Part shown: positions 22,807 to 27,574 of the stretch, piece after piece | Layout: each line of letters begins with the position of its first letter | How positions within the stretch are numbered: the stretch's first letter is position 1 | Assembly: GCA_035942915.1 (NCBI GenBank) | Contig: DASZCR010000044.1 | Coordinates: 1-27,574, forward strand | Direction of reading: 5' to 3' | Origin: DASZCR01 sp035942915 | Lineage (GTDB): Bacteria; Acidobacteriota; Blastocatellia; Pyrinomonadales; Pyrinomonadaceae | Length of the DNA: 27,574 bases | Program-made: the position numbers and the translations under genes | The notes under the pieces: generated by a model | Told to the model about the DNA's origin: nothing | The model's database searches: none | What the model saw: only the letters and a program-made list of their open reading frames with translations

Positions 22807-22931
22807 GCGCCGCATCTCGACAGAGACCGCGCATAGACTTCTGCGCCGACATCCCACCCACGACTAAGTTCTTTCCTCCGCGCCGGTTTCCACCCGCTCC
22901 GCCGCTTCGGACAAAAGACGGAGAAGAAGCC

Positions 22932-25900
22932 TTGAAGCCTCTCGCAAGGCGGCGTCTGCTCTGGCTCGCGCACGTCTGCGCGCTGCTCCTCGCGTGCGGC
23001 CTCTGCGGCGTGCGCTCGCAGACCGCCGCGCCCCGCCGCATCACCAACACGACCGCCGAAACTCTCAACCTCAACCCCTCGCTCAGCGGCGACGGTCGCA
23101 GCCTTGCCTTCGAGACGACAGCATCCGCGGCCGACAACTTGCCCGGCGGCTTTCGTCTCATCCGCACAGACCTCGCGCGCGACCCCGTCGCCCCTCATCA
23201 ACTCGCCGCCGCGCGCGCTCCTGCGCCTGCCCTCTCGCAAGACGGCACGCGTCTCGTCTTCAGCAGCAAAGACGACCCGCTCGGCCGCAACCGGGACGCC
23301 AACCCCGAACTCTTCTTCTTCGACGGCACGACCCTCTCGCAACTGACCGACACCGTCGCGCGCGACAGCGCGCATCGACACTCCGACGGCTGCTTCCAAC
23401 CCTCCATCTCCGACGACGGTCGTCTCGTCGCCTTCTCATCCAACCGCGACCTCGCGGGTCGCAACCCCGACGGCAACTCCGAACTCTTCCTCTTCGACAC
23501 GGACACGCGCCGCTTCACACAACTGACCGACACGACCGGCGTCGTCGGCGCGTCCGACGCCAAGTTGAGCGGCGACGCTTCCCGCGTCGCATACCTCTTC
23601 GACCGCTCCGCACAAGGCGCTGAACCGACCGACGCGCGCGACGTGTCCCTGTTCGACAGGCGCACCAATTCGACCCGCGTCGTCGCCGCACAGGTTGAAG
23701 GCGCGGCCTTCGCCTACGGGCGCGCCATCAGCGACGACGGCGCACGCCTCGTCTATTCGGCGCAGACCGCGCGCAACACGACGCAAGTCTTTCTCTACGA
23801 TGGACGCAACAACCTTCTGCGCCAACTGACCTCGCTCGGCGCACGCGCCACAGACGTTCCGCTTCATCCGACCCTGAGCGGCGACGGCTCGCGCGTCGCC
23901 TTCGCCACACGCCGCCGCGTCAACAATGCGACAAACGCGGATGCCAGCGTCGAACTCTATCTCTACGACATCCCGACTGCCGCCGTCACACGCATCACGG
24001 ACGCGCCCGCCGCCGCCACCGCCGAAGTCGTCTCCTCGCTCAACGACGACGGCAGCCTCCTCGCCTTCAGTTTCCCGCGCGTGCTGACGGACGCCTCCGT
24101 CCCGGAAGTGTTTGCCAACAACCCTGAAATTTATCTCGCTCCGCTTGCGCCACGCGCGCCCTTCTCGACAGACCTCCGCATCGTCAACGCCGCCTCGCTG
24201 CAACCGTCGGTCGCTCCCGGCGCTATCACCATCGCACGCGGCTCTCTGTTGGCACTCTCCGCGACTCACGCCGCGCCTCCATTCAACACGAACGTCGGCG
24301 GCACGTCGCTTACAGTCAACGGGCGCGCCGCGCGTCTCTTCTACGTCTCGCTGACGCAGATTAACTTTCAAGTGCCGCCCGACACCGAACCGGGCGCGGC
24401 GCAGTTCGTCGTGCGCAACCCGGATGGATTCGAGATACGCGGCGAGGCGCACGTCGCGCTGCACGCCCCCGGCCTCTTCACAGAACGCGCCGACGGTCAC
24501 GGCCACATCATTGCGCTCGCCGCGCAGACGCTCGGACGCGCCCCCTTCGACGCGCTCGACGCTGAAGGCGACCCGACGCGCCTTCTCCTCTTCTGCACGG
24601 GCATCGGCCATCCGCCCGACGTGAGTGTAGAGATTGATGGACGCCCCGCGAGAGTCGAAGCCGTCTCACACTTGCCCGACTTGCCGGGACTCGTGCAAAT
24701 CAACGTCGCACTGTCTTCACGTCTTAAAGGAGCGGGCGTCGTCTCCGTCGTCGTGCGTGCGGGCGCGGCCGTCAGCAATCAGGCGACGCTCGCGTTGACT
24801 GACGGCGGCGGCCGTCCACGTCCCGTTCGCATCGAGATTGCGCCCGGTTCCGCGACGATTCCCGTCGGCGGCACGATGCGCTTTCGCGCGACCGTCCGCG
24901 ACGCGGCCGACGAGATAATTGAGGATGCGGCTGTCGTCTTCACGGCGGATGATGAGAGCGTGGCTCATGTGGACTCAAGCGGCGTGGCCGCAGCGTTGCG
25001 AGATGGCGTCACGTCAATCACGGCCGTCGCCGGTCAGGTTTCGGTGAAGGCGCAACTGAAGGTCGTCGAGCGAACGCTGGTCTTTAACGAAGTGCTCGCA
25101 GACCCGCCCGACGGCGTGAACGGAGACGCCAACCGCGATGGCACGCGCAGCGGCGCGGATGACGAGTTTGTCGAACTCGTCAACGCGACGGACGCGCCGC
25201 TCGACGTGTCCGGCTGGACTCTGAAAACACGTGCTCTCTCAGGCGCATCCGAGACGACGCGCCACACCTTCGCGGCGCGCACGTCGATTCCGCCCGGCGA
25301 TGCGCTCGTTCTCTTCGGCGGCGGCGGCGCAAACTTCGACGCCGCGCATGCGGCCTTCGGCGGCGCACAGGTCTTCACGGCTTCGAGCGGCGGCCTCTCT
25401 TTGACTAATGCCGGGCTGAGCCTGCTCGTCCGCGACGCCGAAGGCAATCTCGTCGCGCAACTCTCATATGGCACGCCGTCCGACAATCTCGGCGGCGACT
25501 CGCTCAACCAATCGCTGACGCGCTCGCCAGACATCACAGGGCAACTCGTCAGGCACACGGACGCCGCTCCTTCAAGGCGCTTCTCACCGGGCGTCAAACT
25601 CGACGGGACTTTCTTCGCGCCGCGCACGGGACGGCTCACGCGCGTCGAGATAGAACCGCTGACCGCAACCGTCTTTGCGGGAGAGACGATGCGATTGACG
25701 GCGCGTGCCTTCGACCATTTCGGCCGTCCGATGACAGGCATCGAAATCAACTTCGCGTCGAGCGCGCCCGAAGTGGCGCACGTCTCCGGCGTCGTCCGCG
25801 AAGCCTCGACGGGCTTTGTGACAGCCACGCTCTCAGCACAGACGCCCGGCGCGACGCTCGTCACGGCGACGGCCAACAGCGGCGCAGCCAGCGTGTCTTC

Positions 25901-26945
25901 ATCAGCCGCGCGGCTTGAAGTGAAGCAGCCGCCGCCGCGAGTCGCACGCGTCGAAATCTCTCCCGCGTCGGCTCTCGTCGGCATCGGTGCGAGCCGTCAG
26001 TTCACGGCGCGTGCATTCGACGGCGCAGGTGCGGAGATTAAAGACGCGGTCTTCGAGTGGAGTTCGAGCGACGAAGCGGTGGCGACGGTTGACGCGGGCG
26101 GTGCGGCTCGTGCGTTGAAAGATGGGGTTTGTGCTATCGCGGCGTCGGCGGGCGGCGTGAGGAGCGAGGCGGCGCGGCTCGTCGTGGCACGCAAGGCTGC
26201 GCCGGACGAGTTAATCATCAACGAGATTTTCGCCAATCCCGGCGCGGGCGGCGACGCCAACCGCGACGCCACACCGGGCAGCGCCAGCGACCAGCGCGAC
26301 GAGTTCGTCGAACTCTTCAACGCGACGCACCTCCCGCTCGACCTCTCCGGCCTGAATCTCTACGACTCGACCAGCACGCGCCGCCACACCTTCCCGCACG
26401 GCACGATTCTCATGCCGGGCGCGCCTCTCGTCCTCTTCGGCGGCGAGACGGGGACGGCCGCGCGCTCGAACATTCCGGGCATCCCTGCCGGAATCGACTC
26501 GCGCGCAAACGTCCTTCCGAACGCCTCTTTCGGCGGCGCGCTCGTACAGGTGGCGAGTACCTACGCGTTGACGAACGGCGTCAGCAGCGCGCTCGGTCTG
26601 AACAACACCGGGACGACGACGAGCGCGGCCGACTGTGTTCGCATCGTCGATGGCACGATTACGGCGTCGGGCATCGTCGGCAGGCTCATCGCGCAGGTCT
26701 GTTACTTCAACACCAATCAGGCGACGATTGCCGACAAGTCTCTCACACGCGGCGACGGCGAGGCGGGCGGCAATCGAGACCTTTTCTCGAACGGCGCAGG
26801 CAACCATCTCCACACGCGAATCGATAACAGCGCGTCTGCCTTCGATGGCAAGTTCTTCTCGCCCGGCCTGAGGCGAGACGGCAACCCGTTCGTGTTCGTT
26901 TGGGAAGTTGTGTCGAGCGTCGAGAGCGCGGCGCGACCGCCGTGA
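22932..26945 (+). CDS. Secreted multidomain protein: beta-propeller, TIGR03437-like, Ig-like and lamin-tail domains
   Basis: I start this at TTG 22932, with GGAG 8 nt upstream and a clear signal peptide right after (basic RRR then hydrophobic residues, cleavage near 29). It gives 1337 residues. Residues 35-405 are PD40/TolB-type propeller repeats (LSGDGRSLAF, ISDDGRLVAFSSN and similar). Residues 415-620 match the TIGR03437 domain typical of Acidobacteria (IVNAASLQPSVAPG, LTQINFQVPP, LLLFCTGIG). Then an Ig-like Big_2-type domain (about 627-710), a lamin-tail-like domain (715-890, LVFNEVLADPP), two more Ig-like domains (903-1000, 1003-1085) and a second lamin-tail-like domain (1092-1330, LIINEIFANPG). 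No catalytic motif or C-terminal sorting tag is visible. A surface or extracellular adhesion/structural role is inference. Confidence 0.88.
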   Translation: MKPLARRRLLWLAHVCALLLACGLCGVRSQTAAPRRITNTTAETLNLNPSLSGDGRSLAFETTASAADNLPGGFRLIRTDLARDPVAPHQLAAARAPAPALSQDGTRLVFSSKDDPLGRNRDANPELFFFDGTTLSQLTDTVARDSAHRHSDGCFQPSISDDGRLVAFSSNRDLAGRNPDGNSELFLFDTDTRRFTQLTDTTGVVGASDAKLSGDASRVAYLFDRSAQGAEPTDARDVSLFDRRTNSTRVVAAQVEGAAFAYGRAISDDGARLVYSAQTARNTTQVFLYDGRNNLLRQLTSLGARATDVPLHPTLSGDGSRVAFATRRRVNNATNADASVELYLYDIPTAAVTRITDAPAAATAEVVSSLNDDGSLLAFSFPRVLTDASVPEVFANNPEIYLAPLAPRAPFSTDLRIVNAASLQPSVAPGAITIARGSLLALSATHAAPPFNTNVGGTSLTVNGRAARLFYVSLTQINFQVPPDTEPGAAQFVVRNPDGFEIRGEAHVALHAPGLFTERADGHGHIIALAAQTLGRAPFDALDAEGDPTRLLLFCTGIGHPPDVSVEIDGRPARVEAVSHLPDLPGLVQINVALSSRLKGAGVVSVVVRAGAAVSNQATLALTDGGGRPRPVRIEIAPGSATIPVGGTMRFRATVRDAADEIIEDAAVVFTADDESVAHVDSSGVAAALRDGVTSITAVAGQVSVKAQLKVVERTLVFNEVLADPPDGVNGDANRDGTRSGADDEFVELVNATDAPLDVSGWTLKTRALSGASETTRHTFAARTSIPPGDALVLFGGGGANFDAAHAAFGGAQVFTASSGGLSLTNAGLSLLVRDAEGNLVAQLSYGTPSDNLGGDSLNQSLTRSPDITGQLVRHTDAAPSRRFSPGVKLDGTFFAPRTGRLTRVEIEPLTATVFAGETMRLTARAFDHFGRPMTGIEINFASSAPEVAHVSGVVREASTGFVTATLSAQTPGATLVTATANSGAASVSSSAARLEVKQPPPRVARVEISPASALVGIGASRQFTARAFDGAGAEIKDAVFEWSSSDEAVATVDAGGAARALKDGVCAIAASAGGVRSEAARLVVARKAAPDELIINEIFANPGAGGDANRDATPGSASDQRDEFVELFNATHLPLDLSGLNLYDSTSTRRHTFPHGTILMPGAPLVLFGGETGTAARSNIPGIPAGIDSRANVLPNASFGGALVQVASTYALTNGVSSALGLNNTGTTTSAADCVRIVDGTITASGIVGRLIAQVCYFNTNQATIADKSLTRGDGEAGGNRDLFSNGAGNHLHTRIDNSASAFDGKFFSPGLRRDGNPFVFVWEVVSSVESAARPP

Positions 26946-26948
26946 GGA

Positions 26949-26976
26949 TGTCGCCTCTTATCTGTCGTCTCTTATC
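26949..26976. repeat. Two tandem 14-bp repeats at the thiG stop codon
   Basis: TGTCGCCTCTTATC (26949-26962) is followed directly by TGTCGTCTCTTATC (26963-26976), 13 of 14 identical. On the minus strand the second unit contains the thiG stop (TAA, 26972-26974). It lies in the 26-bp gap between thiG and the large secreted protein and extends into the thiG end. The period is again a multiple of seven. Confidence 0.75.
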
Positions 26977-27574
26977 TGATGACTCCCGTGAGCGGGCTTG
27001 ATGCGCTGGCGTAGAGGCGCTTGGGCATGCGTCCGGCGAGGTATGCGTGGCGACCGGCTTCGATGGCGAGACGCATCGCCGTCGCCATTCGCGCAGGCTG
27101 CGCGGCCTCTGCGATGGCCGTGTTCATCAAGACGGCGTCGGCTCCGAGTTCCATCGCTACGGCGGCGTCGCTCGCCGTGCCGACGCCCGCATCGACGATA
27201 ATCGTCGCCTCCGGCAACTGCTCGCGCATGATGCGTAGATTCGCGGGGTTCTGCACGCCGAGTCCCGACCCGATGGGCGCGGCCAGAGGCATCACGGCGG
27301 CGCAGCCCGCGTCGAGCAGTTTCTTCGCCATGATGAGGTCATCCGTGAAATAGGGCAGCACGGTGAAGCCTTCGCGGACGAGTATGCGCGCGGCTTCGAG
27401 CGTCTGTTCGTTGTCGGGAAAGAGCGTCGTCTGGTCGCCGATGACTTCGAGTTTGACGAGTTCTGTGCCGAGAGCTTCGCGCGCGAGCCGCGCAGTGCGC
27501 ACGGCGTCTTCGGCTGTGTAGCAGCCGGCGGTGTTCGGCAAGATGACGAGAGAGGGGTCGAGATGGTCGAGGAA
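26972..27574 (-). CDS. thiG: Thiazole synthase, partial
   Basis: This enzyme builds the thiazole phosphate ring of thiamine from deoxyxylulose phosphate, dehydroglycine or its equivalent, and ThiS thiocarboxylate. The window shows the C-terminal 200 residues of a protein usually near 255; the frame continues without a stop to the right edge (reading FLDHLDPSLVILPNTAGCYT), so the start and the Schiff-base lysine lie outside. Visible family marks are LPNTAGCYTAEDAV, KLEVIGD, LPDN-like FPDNEQTLEAA, the phosphate-binding VMPLAAPIGSGLG, and VDAGVGTASDAAVAMELGADAVLMNTAIAEA. No neighbour in view belongs to thiamine synthesis; thiS or thiE may lie upstream beyond the edge. Its stop codon falls in a 14-bp tandem repeat. 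Confidence 0.95.
   Translation of the reverse strand, partial: FLDHLDPSLVILPNTAGCYTAEDAVRTARLAREALGTELVKLEVIGDQTTLFPDNEQTLEAARILVREGFTVLPYFTDDLIMAKKLLDAGCAAVMPLAAPIGSGLGVQNPANLRIMREQLPEATIIVDAGVGTASDAAVAMELGADAVLMNTAIAEAAQPARMATAMRLAIEAGRHAYLAGRMPKRLYASASSPLTGVIR

Larger units (their letters stand above)
22565..22931. other. Divergent intergenic region upstream of two envelope-type genes
   Basis: These 367 bases hold back-to-back promoters: one for the zinc-ribbon gene on the minus strand (22705-22734) and one candidate for the large secreted protein on the plus strand (22779-22806). The frame of the large protein is open back to 22755, but that part does not look like coding sequence. No RNA gene, repeat or terminator is apparent. 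Confidence 0.6.

Noticed and set aside
22755..22931. Upstream TTG start for the large secreted protein
   Set aside because: It would bury the signal peptide 60 residues inside the protein and overlaps a candidate promoter; TTG 22932 has a GGAG site.

Overview
The window is a GC-rich bacterial chromosome segment. The closest fit is an Acidobacteriota-like genome, perhaps Blastocatellia. This is an inference from a TIGR03437-type (Solibacter-family) domain in the large secreted protein, a secreted Tricorn-like protease, and several small zinc-ribbon proteins. I see no tRNA, rRNA, CRISPR array, transposase or phage gene. Most of the content is core metabolism, so the interest lies mainly in the non-coding DNA.

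Positions 1-11163 run entirely on the minus strand. A perfect sigma70-type promoter (TTGACA, 16 nt, TATAAT; 11282-11309) precedes thiolase, 3-hydroxyacyl-CoA dehydrogenase and a zinc-ribbon/TPR protein. A second perfect promoter of the same design (7725-7752) precedes the fatty-acid/phospholipid cluster yceD-rpmF-plsX-fabH-fabD-acpP-fabF, followed by etfB-etfA. fabG is absent from the cluster. Three junctions in this run (yceD/rpmF, fabH/fabD, etfB/etfA) carry copies of one inverted-repeat element. Each arm is a tandem array of a 7-bp unit (GTGATRG), and the arms flank a conserved AT-rich centre of 16-17 nt.

Positions 11514-18577 run on the plus strand: a sugar-1-phosphate nucleotidyltransferase overlapping a phosphohexomutase (GTGA overlap), the DNA repair glycosylase MutM, and a secreted Tricorn-like S41 protease. 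A strong hairpin terminator follows, facing a convergent gene for a small basic protein with a C-terminal glycine-zipper segment.

Positions 19263-21603 hold the best regulatory find. A promoter (TTGACA, 18 nt, TATAAG) starts a leader of about 130 nt containing a SAM-II-like riboswitch aptamer (about 19503-19560). A perfect 11-bp intrinsic terminator follows, and its U-tract touches the ATG of a homocysteine S-methyltransferase/methylenetetrahydrofolate reductase fusion. The same type of gene (yitJ) in Bacillus subtilis is controlled by the unrelated SAM-I (S-box) riboswitch.

The rest holds a divergent pair and a partial gene. On the minus strand is a zinc-ribbon/one-TM/coiled-coil protein. 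On the plus strand is a 1337-residue secreted protein (beta-propeller, TIGR03437-like domain, then alternating Ig-like and lamin-tail-like domains). A partial thiG runs off the right edge. Every tandem repeat I found has a 7-bp or 14-bp period, and several lie exactly at stop codons or in leaders.
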